This document shows, piece by piece, positions 1-8,154 of a stretch of 64,000 bases of DNA. Numbering within the stretch: position 1 is the first letter of the stretch; every line of letters starts with the position of its first letter. A program made the position numbers and the translations under genes. Under the pieces are notes generated by a model. It made no database searches. It saw nothing but the letters and a program-made list of their open reading frames with translations, and had not been told where the DNA came from. Source of the DNA: Stutzerimonas nosocomialis (GTDB lineage: Bacteria > Pseudomonadota > Gammaproteobacteria > Pseudomonadales > Pseudomonadaceae); the NCBI RefSeq assembly GCF_005876855.1, contig NZ_QLAE01000022.1, positions 1 to 64,000 on the forward strand, read 5' to 3'.

Positions 1-260
1 GGGCTGCGCCAGTTGCGTAGGGTGGATGACGCTCTTTTCATCCACCTGGCCGTCGAAACGGTGGATCGGTGAAGCGTGATCCACCCTACAGAGCTTTGTG
101 GCGCCCCGTTCGCAGTCGAGACCGCTCCTACGGGTTGCGCCAGTTGCGTAGGGTGGATGACGCTCTTTTCATCCACCTGGCCGTCGGAACGGTGGATCGG
201 TGGATCGTGATCCACCCTACGGAGCTGCGCCTTTTCGTGGTCGAGTCCGCTCCCACGGGA
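1..260. repeat. Two tandem ~131-bp compound REP-like units
   Basis: Two near-identical units start at about 1 and 132. Each has a GTAGGGTGGAT arm (17 and 148), a mirrored ATCCACCCTAC arm (ending 89 and 220), an internal ATCCACC/GGTGGAT pair, and then a second motif of the form GGTCGAGnCCGCTCC (about 108-130 and 240-258). The GTAGGGTGGA family recurs in at least eight more places in the window, always between genes. No ORF with coding character is seen here. It is a dispersed, hairpin-forming repeat rather than a gene. Confidence 0.8.
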
Positions 261-272
261 CTCTCGCCCACG

Positions 273-1214
273 TTATCGCAAGGCCTCGGTGAGCCGGGCA
301 TCGGCCTGGCGCAGCAGGTGTTGCAGGGCGAGCAGTCGCGTCCGGTCCGGGTCGGTTTGCAGCCGCGCCAGCAGCGTCTCGAGCTGGGTCAGCGGCTCTG
401 GCAGGTTGAAGTGCTCCGGCAGCAGCGTCTCGCCGCGGCTGACCAGCAAGGCGAAATGGATGACGTTTTCCAGCTCCCGGGTATTGCCCGGCCAGCTGTG
501 GCGCTCCAGCACGCGTTGCGCGGCGTCGCCGATCAGCGGCAGCGCGAGGCCCAGGCGCTGGGCGTGGATGCCAAGGAAGTATTCGGCCAGCGGCAGGATA
601 TCGCCGGGACGCTCGCGCAGTGGCGGCAGGTCGACCTGGGCTGCGCGCAGGTAGCGGTAGAGGCTTTCGTCGAACTTGCCGGCCTCGACCGCCAGCGCCA
701 GGTCGATGCTGGTCGCGGCGATCAGCCGTACGTCGACGGGCATCGCGCGGCTGGCGCCGACCCGCCGCGTCTCGCCGGATTCCAGCGCGGCGAGCAGCGA
801 TGCCTGCAGGCCGAGCGGCAGGTCGCCGATCTCGTCCAGGTACAGGGTGCCGCCATTGGCCGAGCCGAACCAGCCGGCGCGGCTGGCGGCACTGGCGCGA
901 TGGGTCCCCATCGAATAGCCGAACAGCTCGGCTTCGCCCCGGGTCGCGCTGATCGCGCCGCAACTGACCGGCACGAATAACCCGCCGCGCTCGCTGCGGC
1001 CGTGAAGGTGGCGGGCGAGCAGTTCCTTGCCGGTTCCGGTCTCGCCGACGATCAGCACCGGCAACGGCGTGGCCGCCAGTTGCTCGACGCGCTCGCGCAG
1101 GCGCCGCGAGCGCGGGTCGATGAATACCAGCGCCTTGGCGCGGATGCTCAGCGGGCTGCGTTCGGCATCGGGAAAGGTCAGCAGACGCGGATCGGGAAAA
1201 CGGCTTTCGGTCAT
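273..1214 (-). CDS. AAA+ protein of the sigma-54 activator fold, degenerate L1 loop, no visible HTH
   Basis: 313 aa. An AAA+ ATPase core of the bacterial enhancer-binding type: Walker A GETGTGKE at 57-64, Walker B GGTLYLDE at 121-128, sensor-I-like RLIAATS near 163-169 and an LPPLRER segment near 196-202. It has only a short N-terminus and no receiver, GAF or PAS domain, and I see no Fis-type helix-turn-helix at the C-terminus. The loop that is normally GAFTGA reads GTHRASA (about 103-109), so contact with sigma-54 is doubtful. It lies 33 bp downstream of the hydrolase gene, probably cotranscribed, and the pair diverges from oscA-sbp-cysTWA. A role in sulfur control is inferred from position only. 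Confidence 0.75.
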   Translation of the reverse strand: MTESRFPDPRLLTFPDAERSPLSIRAKALVFIDPRSRRLRERVEQLAATPLPVLIVGETGTGKELLARHLHGRSERGGLFVPVSCGAISATRGEAELFGYSMGTHRASAASRAGWFGSANGGTLYLDEIGDLPLGLQASLLAALESGETRRVGASRAMPVDVRLIAATSIDLALAVEAGKFDESLYRYLRAAQVDLPPLRERPGDILPLAEYFLGIHAQRLGLALPLIGDAAQRVLERHSWPGNTRELENVIHFALLVSRGETLLPEHFNLPEPLTQLETLLARLQTDPDRTRLLALQHLLRQADARLTEALR

Positions 1215-1247
1215 CCGGGCCTCCTTGGCACTGTCGCCGCCGCGCCC

Positions 1248-1829
1248 TCAGGCCCGCTTGCGGGACTGCTGCTCGATGAGCGTCTGCAGGCGATAGAGAA
1301 AGGCGAACCCCTGGTCCCAGCGGTGATGCCCGGACTTGACGTTGATGTGCCCGGCGCCGGAGAGAATCGTCACCTCGCTGCCCCAGTCCTGGCCGATCGC
1401 ATCGGCACGTGCGGGGCTCGCGGCGGAGTCGTTGTCCGAGCCCACCAGCACGCTGGGAAACGGCAGGGCCGCGCGGGGCAAGGGGGCGAAGTTGCGCAGC
1501 GCATCGGGGCAGTTGGTCCGCTCGACGTCGGCCGGAGCGACCAGCAGCGCACCCCGCACCCGGCGCAGCACCTCGGGCGAGGCGCTGGCCGCCCAGTGCG
1601 CCACGGTCACGCAGCCCAGGCTGTGGGCGATCAGCACGACCGGCCCCGGCGCGGTCGCGATACTGCGACCCAGCTCGTTAACCCAGTCTTCGCGCCCGGG
1701 CAGCAGCCAGTCCTGCTGCTCCACGCGGCGGCTGTTGGGCAGGGTGCGCTGCCAATGGCTCTGCCAGTGATCGTCCGACGATCCCTGCCAACCGGGCACG
1801 ATGAGGTAATGAATGACGTCGCTGGCCAT
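1248..1829 (-). CDS. RBBP9/YdeN-type alpha/beta hydrolase
   Basis: 193 aa, the usual size for the small RBBP9/YdeN serine hydrolase family. The nucleophile elbow AHSLG places the catalytic Ser at residue 70. A likely acid is in SDND (132 or 134) and the His is in GAGHIN (161), giving a complete triad in the expected order. The N-terminal IVPGWQGS supplies the oxyanion loop typical of the family. No signal peptide, so cytosolic. The substrate is unknown. It is the first gene of a two-gene unit with the AAA+ protein, divergent from oscA. Confidence 0.85.
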   Translation of the reverse strand: MASDVIHYLIVPGWQGSSDDHWQSHWQRTLPNSRRVEQQDWLLPGREDWVNELGRSIATAPGPVVLIAHSLGCVTVAHWAASASPEVLRRVRGALLVAPADVERTNCPDALRNFAPLPRAALPFPSVLVGSDNDSAASPARADAIGQDWGSEVTILSGAGHINVKSGHHRWDQGFAFLYRLQTLIEQQSRKRA

Positions 1830-1875
1830 GGCACGGCTCCCTGAAGCGTTCAGTGACCTCGCAGGCTACCTACCG

Positions 1876-2093
1876 TAAATCGATCCACAAAAGAATAAGA
1901 ATTCATTTGCTTATGCATTAACAGACATAAGCCTGGGCATTAGCGCTTGCACGATGCTTATCTCCAAATCGCATATAAATGTTCTCAAACATTATTTTAA
2001 AGAATATTTCAGATGCTCTTATGATTCGCCAACCCCGGTTCTCGCCGGCGCGCCAAGCCGTGGCCGGTGCCTTGAGGATGCAAGGAGACAACA
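1876..2093 (+). promoter_or_regulatory. AT-rich control region upstream of oscA
   Basis: From about 1880 to 2035 the composition drops sharply to AT-rich DNA (for example around 1905-1930 and 1975-2015) between two divergent genes. This is the expected place for the promoters of oscA and the hydrolase/AAA+ unit. CysB-type activators of sulfur genes bind degenerate AT-rich DNA, so CysB control is likely by analogy. I could not assign convincing -35/-10 elements. The oscA ribosome site AAGGAG is at 2082-2087. Confidence 0.5.
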
Positions 2094-2273
2094 ATGACAA
2101 CCCCGCTTCGTACGCCCGAAGCCCAGGACGATGCAGGTGTCCTGCAGGAGATCCGCAGCGCTCTGCATGACCTGAAGTTCGGCTCGGTGGAGATCACCCT
2201 GCACAACGGCCAGGTGGTGCAGATCGAGCGAAAGGAAAAATTCCGTCTGCAGCCGAACGGCAAGCAGGCCTGA
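2094..2273 (+). CDS. oscA: OscA, small sulfur-starvation protein (YezD/DUF2292 family)
   Basis: 59 aa. The region from about LQEIRSALHDLKFGSVEIT to HNGQVVQIERKEK is the YezD/DUF2292 fold typical of OscA. In pseudomonads OscA is needed for growth on organosulfur sources and is encoded just before sbp, as here. Its molecular activity is not known. The start is fixed by AAGGAG six bases upstream. It opens the sulfur operon and is followed by a short ORF and sbp. Confidence 0.85.
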   Translation: MTTPLRTPEAQDDAGVLQEIRSALHDLKFGSVEITLHNGQVVQIERKEKFRLQPNGKQA

Positions 2274-2312
2274 CCCAACCCCCACCCCGACCGGACCACC
2301 GGAGGGCGTGAC

Positions 2313-2402
2313 ATGAACCTACCCCAGGAACGAGCAAGCATGTACACGCCAACCCAGACCGCCCCTGTGCCGCACCGCTGTCGCTGCCGAATGCGCAGCT
2401 GA
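2313..2402 (+). CDS. 29-aa ORF with near-terminal Cys codons, candidate leader peptide
   Basis: A 30-codon frame preceded by a strong ribosome site GGAGGG (2301-2306), six bases from its ATG. The peptide starts MNLPQERASMYT and ends HRCRCRMRS, so two Cys codons lie six and four codons from the end (TGT, TGC). It lies between oscA and the sulfate-binding protein gene, and a hairpin (2440-2457) sits between it and the sbp ribosome site. The layout is that of a translated leader that could sense cysteine. That role is inference and I do not recognise a family. The good SD argues against a chance ORF. Confidence 0.55.
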   Translation: MNLPQERASMYTPTQTAPVPHRCRCRMRS

Positions 2403-2439
2403 CGCCCCCGCCCCGCACACCCGCTACCCCAATACGCAA

Positions 2440-2457
2440 CGCGTCCGCACGGATGCG
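2440..2457 (+). promoter_or_regulatory. Hairpin just before the sbp ribosome site
   Basis: CGCGTCC (2440-2446) pairs with GGATGCG (2451-2457), 7 bp with one G-U pair, around the loop GCAC. AAGGAG for sbp follows at 2461-2466. There is no U-run, so it is not an intrinsic terminator. It could modulate translation of sbp together with the upstream short ORF. Confidence 0.35.
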
Positions 2458-2471
2458 CCCAAGGAGCTGTC

Positions 2472-3476
2472 ATGTCCATCGGAAAGTCCCTCCTGGCCGT
2501 TCTGGCCAGCACCCTCATCGCCGGCCAGGCGCTTGCCGCCAGCGAACTGCTCAACGTGTCCTACGACCCGACCCGTGAGCTCTACGTCGAGTACAACGCC
2601 GCCTTCAACAAGCACTGGCAGGCCCAGGGCAACAAGCCGCTGCGCATCCAGCAGTCCCACGGCGGCTCGGGCAAGCAGGCCCGCTCGGTGATCGACGGGC
2701 TGCGCGCCGACGTGGTGACGCTGGCGCTGTCCGGCGACATCGATGCGCTGAACCTGAACCAACAGCTGATCGACCCCAACTGGCAGGCCCGCCTGCCGGA
2801 CAACAGCACGCCCTACACCTCGACCATCGTGCTCCTGGTGCGCAAGGGCAACCCGAAGAACATCCGCGACTGGGACGACCTGATCAAGGATGGCGTCGAG
2901 GTCGTCACCCCCAACCCCAAGACCTCCGGCGGCGCCCGCTGGAACTTCCTCGCCGCCTGGGCCTATGCGCGTGAGAAGTTCGGCGGCGAAGACAAGGCGC
3001 TGGAGTTCGTGACCGAGCTGTATCGCCATGCCCCGGTGCTCGATACCGGCGCGCGCGGCTCGACCATCAGCTTCGTCCAGCGCCAGCTCGGCGACGTGCT
3101 CCTGGCCTGGGAAAACGAGGCCTACCTGTCGCTGGCCGAAGAAGGCGGCGACCAGCTGGAGATCGTGACGCCCTCGCTGTCGATCCTCGCCGAGCCGCCG
3201 GTCGCCGTGGTCGATGCCAACGTCGACCGCAAGGGCACCCGCGCGGTGGCCGAGGCCTACCTGCAGTACCTGTACAGCGAAGAAGGCCAGCGCATCGCCG
3301 CGAAGAACTTCTACCGGCCACGCAATGCCACCGTAGCCGCCGAATTCAAGGATCAGTTCCAGGACCTGAAGCTGGTCACCATCGATCAGGACTTCGGCGG
3401 CTGGAAGGAAGCCCAGCCGAAGTTCTTCGACGATGGCGGCGTGTTCGACGGCATCTTCAAGACGATCAACCGGTAA
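2472..3476 (+). CDS. sbp: Periplasmic sulfate-binding protein
   Basis: 334 aa. An N-terminal Sec signal peptide (about 1-22, ending GQALA|AS) is followed by the sulfate/thiosulfate-binding fold: LNVSYDPTRELY, the ligand-loop stretch QSHGGSGKQARSVIDG and NPKTSGGARWNFLAAW are all family hallmarks. It delivers sulfate (and possibly thiosulfate) to the CysTWA importer encoded next. Start at AAGGAG-N5-ATG. A weak terminator-like hairpin after the gene (3618-3642) would let sbp be made in excess over the membrane parts. Confidence 0.95.
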   Translation: MSIGKSLLAVLASTLIAGQALAASELLNVSYDPTRELYVEYNAAFNKHWQAQGNKPLRIQQSHGGSGKQARSVIDGLRADVVTLALSGDIDALNLNQQLIDPNWQARLPDNSTPYTSTIVLLVRKGNPKNIRDWDDLIKDGVEVVTPNPKTSGGARWNFLAAWAYAREKFGGEDKALEFVTELYRHAPVLDTGARGSTISFVQRQLGDVLLAWENEAYLSLAEEGGDQLEIVTPSLSILAEPPVAVVDANVDRKGTRAVAEAYLQYLYSEEGQRIAAKNFYRPRNATVAAEFKDQFQDLKLVTIDQDFGGWKEAQPKFFDDGGVFDGIFKTINR

Positions 3477-3617
3477 CGGGCCGACGCACGCCTGAGCGGC
3501 GAAGGCTGACACCGGCGACGGTGGCCGGGCGCGGACCTCGACGAGAGGCGCGCCGCCACCCCGAAGTCGCCGGCCAGCCGAAGCCGCGAAGCGTGCCTCG
3601 AGACGAACGATGCAGGC

Positions 3618-3642
3618 GCCGCCGAACCGGTGGCTCCTTTTT
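3618..3642 (+). terminator. Possible leaky intrinsic terminator between sbp and cysT
   Basis: GCCGCC (3618-3623) pairs with GGTGGC (3629-3634), six pairs with one G-U, around a five-base loop, followed after TCC by five T residues (3638-3642). The stem is short, so read-through is expected. It lies in the 208-bp gap between sbp and cysT, where attenuation would raise the ratio of binding protein to permease. Confidence 0.45.
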
Positions 3643-3684
3643 GCGCGGCACGGCCGACGCTGACCCGATACACATGGAAGACTC

Positions 3685-4497
3685 ATGTCACGACGCACAT
3701 CCCCGGTCATACCCGGCTTCGGGCTGACCCTGGGCTACACCCTGACGTACCTGGCGCTGGTCGTACTGATTCCGCTGGGTGCCATGTTCATCTACTCCCT
3801 GCAGCTGAGCGCGGAGCAATGGTGGGGCCTGCTCACCAGCCGCCAGGTGCTCTTCTCCCTCAAGCTGTCCTTCGGCACCGCGCTGCTGGCCGCGCTGATC
3901 AACGGCATCCTCGGCATCGTCATCGCCTGGGTCCTGGTGCGCTACACCTTCCCCGGCCGGCGCATCATCGACGCCATGGTCGACATGCCCTTCGCCCTGC
4001 CCACGGCGGTGGCGGGCATCGCGCTCACCGCGCTGTACGCGCCCAACGGCCTGATCGGCTCGCTGTTCCCGTTCCGGATCGCCTACACCCCGCTGGGCAT
4101 CACCCTGGCGCTAGTGTTCGTCACCCTGCCCTTCGTGGTGCGCACCCTGCAACCGGTGCTGGCCGACATTCCCAAGGAGGTCGAGGAAGCCGCCGCCTGC
4201 CTGGGCGCCCGCCCGCTGCAGGTGTTCCGCTACGTGCTGCTGCCGAGCCTGCTGCCCGCCTGGCTGACCGGCTTCGCCCTGGCGTTCGCCCGCGGCGTCG
4301 GCGAATACGGCTCGGTGGTGTTCATCGCCGGCAACATCCCGCTGAAGACCGAGATCCTGCCGCTGTTGATCGTCTCCAAGCTGGATCAGTACGACTATCC
4401 CGGCGCGACCGGGATCGGCGTCCTGATGCTGGTGGTGTCCTTCATCTTGCTGCTGCTGATCAACCTGCTGCAGCGCCGCATCCAACCGCGCCTCTGA
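3685..4497 (+). CDS. cysT: Sulfate ABC transporter permease CysT (CysU)
   Basis: 270 aa inner-membrane permease with about six hydrophobic segments and the binding-protein-dependent transport loop near 160-175 ([17 protein letters not shown]), which docks on CysA. It pairs with CysW to form the sulfate channel. The start follows GGAAG. The gene is 10 bp before cysW, whose GAGGAG ribosome site overlaps the cysT stop, indicating tight coupling. Confidence 0.95.
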   Translation: MSRRTSPVIPGFGLTLGYTLTYLALVVLIPLGAMFIYSLQLSAEQWWGLLTSRQVLFSLKLSFGTALLAALINGILGIVIAWVLVRYTFPGRRIIDAMVDMPFALPTAVAGIALTALYAPNGLIGSLFPFRIAYTPLGITLALVFVTLPFVVRTLQPVLADIPKEVEEAAACLGARPLQVFRYVLLPSLLPAWLTGFALAFARGVGEYGSVVFIAGNIPLKTEILPLLIVSKLDQYDYPGATGIGVLMLVVSFILLLLINLLQRRIQPRL

Positions 4498-4507
4498 GGA
4501 GCCCGTC

Positions 4508-5374
4508 ATGAGCCTTGCAACCCTCGGCGCCGCCAGCGCGCGCGCCTCGGCCCGCCGCTCCCCCGGCGCGATCGTCCTGATCGCGATCGCCTGGGCGGTG
4601 TTCGCCGTCATCCTGCTGCTGCCGCTGTACATGGTGCTCAGCCAGGGGCTGAGCCGCGGCCTGGAGTACTTCTGGGACGCCATCCGCGAGCCGGACGCGA
4701 TCTCGGCACTGAAGCTGACCCTGCTGGCCACGGCGATCTCGGTCCCGCTCAACATGGTCTTCGGCCTGGCCGCCGCCTGGTCGGTGACCAAGTTCGAGTT
4801 CCGCGGCAAGAGCCTGCTGGTGACCCTGATCGACATGCCGTTCTCGGTCTCGCCGGTGGTCGCCGGCCTGATCTACGTGCTGCTGTTCGGCAGCCAGAGC
4901 TTCCTCGCGCCCTTCCTCGACCGCCACGACCTGCAGATCGTCTACGCGGTGCCCGGGATCGTCCTGGCCACCATGTTCGTCACCGTGCCCTTCGTCGCCC
5001 GCGAGCTGATTCCGCTGATGGAAGAACAGGGCAGCACCGAAGAAGAGGCCGCGCGCCTGCTCGGCGCCAGCGGCTGGCAGATGTTCTGGCACGTGACGCT
5101 GCCCAACGTGAAGTGGGCGCTGGTCTATGGCGTGGTGCTGTGCACGGCGCGGGCGATGGGCGAGTTCGGCGCGGTCTCGGTGGTCTCCGGGCATATCCGC
5201 GGATACACCAACACCCTGCCGCTGCACATCGAGATTCTCTACAACGAATACAACATCGTCGCCGCCTTCAGCGTGGCCATCCTGCTGCTGGTGATGGCCC
5301 TGGTGGTGCTGCTGCTTCGCCAGTGGAGCGAGGCGCGCCTGAGCCGCCAGCTGCAAGCCGACCGGGAAGACTGA
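4508..5374 (+). CDS. cysW: Sulfate ABC transporter permease CysW
   Basis: 288 aa, second permease of the sulfate importer. Hydrophobic helices, then the EAA-type loop [18 protein letters not shown] near 175-190 that contacts the ATPase, then [13 protein letters not shown] typical of CysW. Located between cysT and cysA in the standard order. The ribosome site is GAGGAG at the end of cysT. Confidence 0.95.
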   Translation: MSLATLGAASARASARRSPGAIVLIAIAWAVFAVILLLPLYMVLSQGLSRGLEYFWDAIREPDAISALKLTLLATAISVPLNMVFGLAAAWSVTKFEFRGKSLLVTLIDMPFSVSPVVAGLIYVLLFGSQSFLAPFLDRHDLQIVYAVPGIVLATMFVTVPFVARELIPLMEEQGSTEEEAARLLGASGWQMFWHVTLPNVKWALVYGVVLCTARAMGEFGAVSVVSGHIRGYTNTLPLHIEILYNEYNIVAAFSVAILLLVMALVVLLLRQWSEARLSRQLQADRED

Positions 5375-5430
5375 CCGCCGCGGCCCGCCTGCGCGCGGCC
5401 CGGCCAACCGAATCAGAAGGGGCATCCGCC

Positions 5431-6396
<966 letters not shown>

Positions 6397-6751
6397 CCGG
6401 ACGAGCCGCCTGCGCCCGGCCTGGAGGCGTGTAACGCCCTTTCGAGGTCAAGACTGCGAAGGGTGGTGCCGGATGCTTCATGGCCGAGCATTGATCGGTA
6501 GCCTGTGGGGGTGACTTCCAGGGGGGTTCTTCTAGCCAAAGCAGCAGGTCTGGCTGTTGAGGCGTAGTAAGAGCTCGCGGTCAAGACCAGGCGTCCCCGA
6601 CCTCTCCCACGAGCGCTCTGGGGAGCGGTCTTGACCGCGAGCTTTTTTGCGCCAGAAGCCAGCCCACTCCCTGAAGAGCCCCTTCGCGGAAGACACCATC
6701 GCAAGCCATCACTAGGCCTTCAAACAGCCGCTGCCCCCAATTGACGCCCTG
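6397..6751 (+). other. 355-bp convergent gap holding REP-type inverted repeats
   Basis: No coding region is seen. Near 6439-6466 there is a copy of the second repeat family (CCTTTCGAGGTCAAGAC...GCGAAGG). At 6573-6648 a long inverted repeat ends in a T-run (separate entry). The gap separates cysA from the convergent PepSY gene. Confidence 0.7.
6573..6648 (+). terminator. REP-derived intrinsic terminator after cysA
   Basis: GCTCGCGGTCAAGACC (6573-6588) is perfectly complementary to GGTCTTGACCGCGAGC (6627-6642), 16 bp, and is followed by six T residues (6643-6648). The 38-base interior can fold further. The arms match the GGTC-AGACC-GCGA repeat family found elsewhere in the window, so a dispersed repeat probably serves as the terminator for the sulfur operon. 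Confidence 0.65.
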
Positions 6752-8152
6752 TCACGCCCGCTGCGCGGCTCTTGCGCGCGATGCGGCGTGGAGCAGTGCG
6801 TCGAGCGCCAGGAACAGCAGCAGGCTCGCCCCCAGCACCGGCAACGCCAGGCCCAGCACCAGCGCGCCGGCAGCGACGCCCATCTGAGCCGGCAGCGACA
6901 GCCGGCGCAGGGTTCGCCAGGGGCCGGCGGTCGCCGCGGAGCGGACCGGGCGGCGCTGCCACCACATCAGGTAACCCCAGATCACCATCGCCACCAGCCC
7001 GCCGGCGAAGAGCACCAGCAGTAGCTGGTTGGGCAGGCCGAACAGCGCGCCCATGTGGGCGTCGATGCCCCAGCGGGTGAGCTTGGCGGCCAGCGGATAG
7101 TCGGCAAAACGCGCCTGGTCGATCACCGCGAGCGTCCGGGGGTCGATGGCCACGGCGTCCACCCGGGTCGGCCAGCTGCGGTCGATCTCGGTAACGGTCC
7201 AGGCCTTGCCCGGGTCGGCGCTCGGCACGATCTCCACCTTGCCCGCCTCGATCCCGGCGGCACGGGCGGCGGCGAGCACCGCATCGAAATGGGCCGGATC
7301 GAGCGACGTCGCTGGTGGTGTATCCGCAGCACCGGGGTGATGGTGCGCATGTTCGTCGTGGGGTACCGGTGTCACCTCGGTGGCCGGGGCCAGCGCGGTG
7401 TTCACCGACGGGGTCGACCAGCCATAGTGCGCACGCAGCACGCCGATATTGCCGCCGGCCCACTTCGACCAGGTCAGCCCCGTGGCCGAGAAGAACAGCA
7501 GGCCGATCAGCAGGCTCAGGCCGATGCGCCCATGCCAGCGACGCATCGGACTGTTCAGCCGACCGCGCCGGACCAGCCAGACCGCCAGGCCACCCAGGGC
7601 CGCCACCCACAGCCAGGACGCCGCCAGCTCGCTGTAGAGGCGTCCCGCCTCGCCCAGGTGAAGTTCCCGGTGCAGCAGGTCGAGCCAGGTGCGCAGCGGC
7701 AGCACGCCGCTGGTGCCGTACACCGGCAGGTCGCCGCGTACCTCGGCGGTCGCCGGATCGATGAAGATCGCCCGGTGTCCGACGCCTTCGAACCTGAACA
7801 TCACCCGGGTGGTGGTGCCGGGCATGGGTGCCGGGCGCACGGCGCCGAGCCGGGCGTCGGGGCCGACCACTTCACGCGCCGCGTCGATCTGGCGCGCCAG
7901 CGGCAAGGCCGGACCGCTGCTGTCGACATAGAGCTCCGTCGCGTACAGGCGGTCTTCCAGTTGGGGCGTCAGCGCGTAGAGGATGCCGCTGAGCGCGGCC
8001 ACCAACAGGAAGGGCCCGACGAACAGGCCGATGTAGAAATGCAGGCGCAGCAGCAACGCCCCCAGGGGCGATGTGGCTTGCGCAGCCCGGCCGGCGGAGG
8101 TCGCCGATGCGCCCCGGGCGGCCGGCGTGGAGGTCATGCGTGGTTCGGTCAT
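6752..8152 (-). CDS. PepSY-associated transmembrane protein
   Basis: 466 aa inner-membrane protein of the PepSY/FoxB-PiuB group. The first helix is at about 30-55 (LLRLHFYIGLFVGPFLLVAALSG split over the membrane), with further helices near 175, 215, 375 and 415-450. PepSY-like periplasmic stretches lie between them. A His-rich loop HDEHAHHH sits near residue 270. Such proteins accompany TonB-dependent metal or siderophore receptors and are thought to aid metal release or reduction. Its ATG lies two bases after the receptor stop codon, so the two are translationally coupled. The metal is not known; the His loop would fit Cu, Zn or Co/Ni. Confidence 0.85.
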   Translation of the reverse strand: MTEPRMTSTPAARGASATSAGRAAQATSPLGALLLRLHFYIGLFVGPFLLVAALSGILYALTPQLEDRLYATELYVDSSGPALPLARQIDAAREVVGPDARLGAVRPAPMPGTTTRVMFRFEGVGHRAIFIDPATAEVRGDLPVYGTSGVLPLRTWLDLLHRELHLGEAGRLYSELAASWLWVAALGGLAVWLVRRGRLNSPMRRWHGRIGLSLLIGLLFFSATGLTWSKWAGGNIGVLRAHYGWSTPSVNTALAPATEVTPVPHDEHAHHHPGAADTPPATSLDPAHFDAVLAAARAAGIEAGKVEIVPSADPGKAWTVTEIDRSWPTRVDAVAIDPRTLAVIDQARFADYPLAAKLTRWGIDAHMGALFGLPNQLLLVLFAGGLVAMVIWGYLMWWQRRPVRSAATAGPWRTLRRLSLPAQMGVAAGALVLGLALPVLGASLLLFLALDALLHAASRARAAQRA

Positions 8153-8154
8153 GG

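Noticed and set aside
1-260. CRISPR-like repeats
   Set aside because: Two long units with internal symmetry and no regular spacers; copies are dispersed in single form elsewhere.
1933-1950. Sigma-54-like sequence TGGGCATTAGCGCTTGC before oscA
   Set aside because: The GG to GC distance is 13 or 14, not 12, so it does not fit a -24/-12 promoter despite the nearby AAA+ gene.
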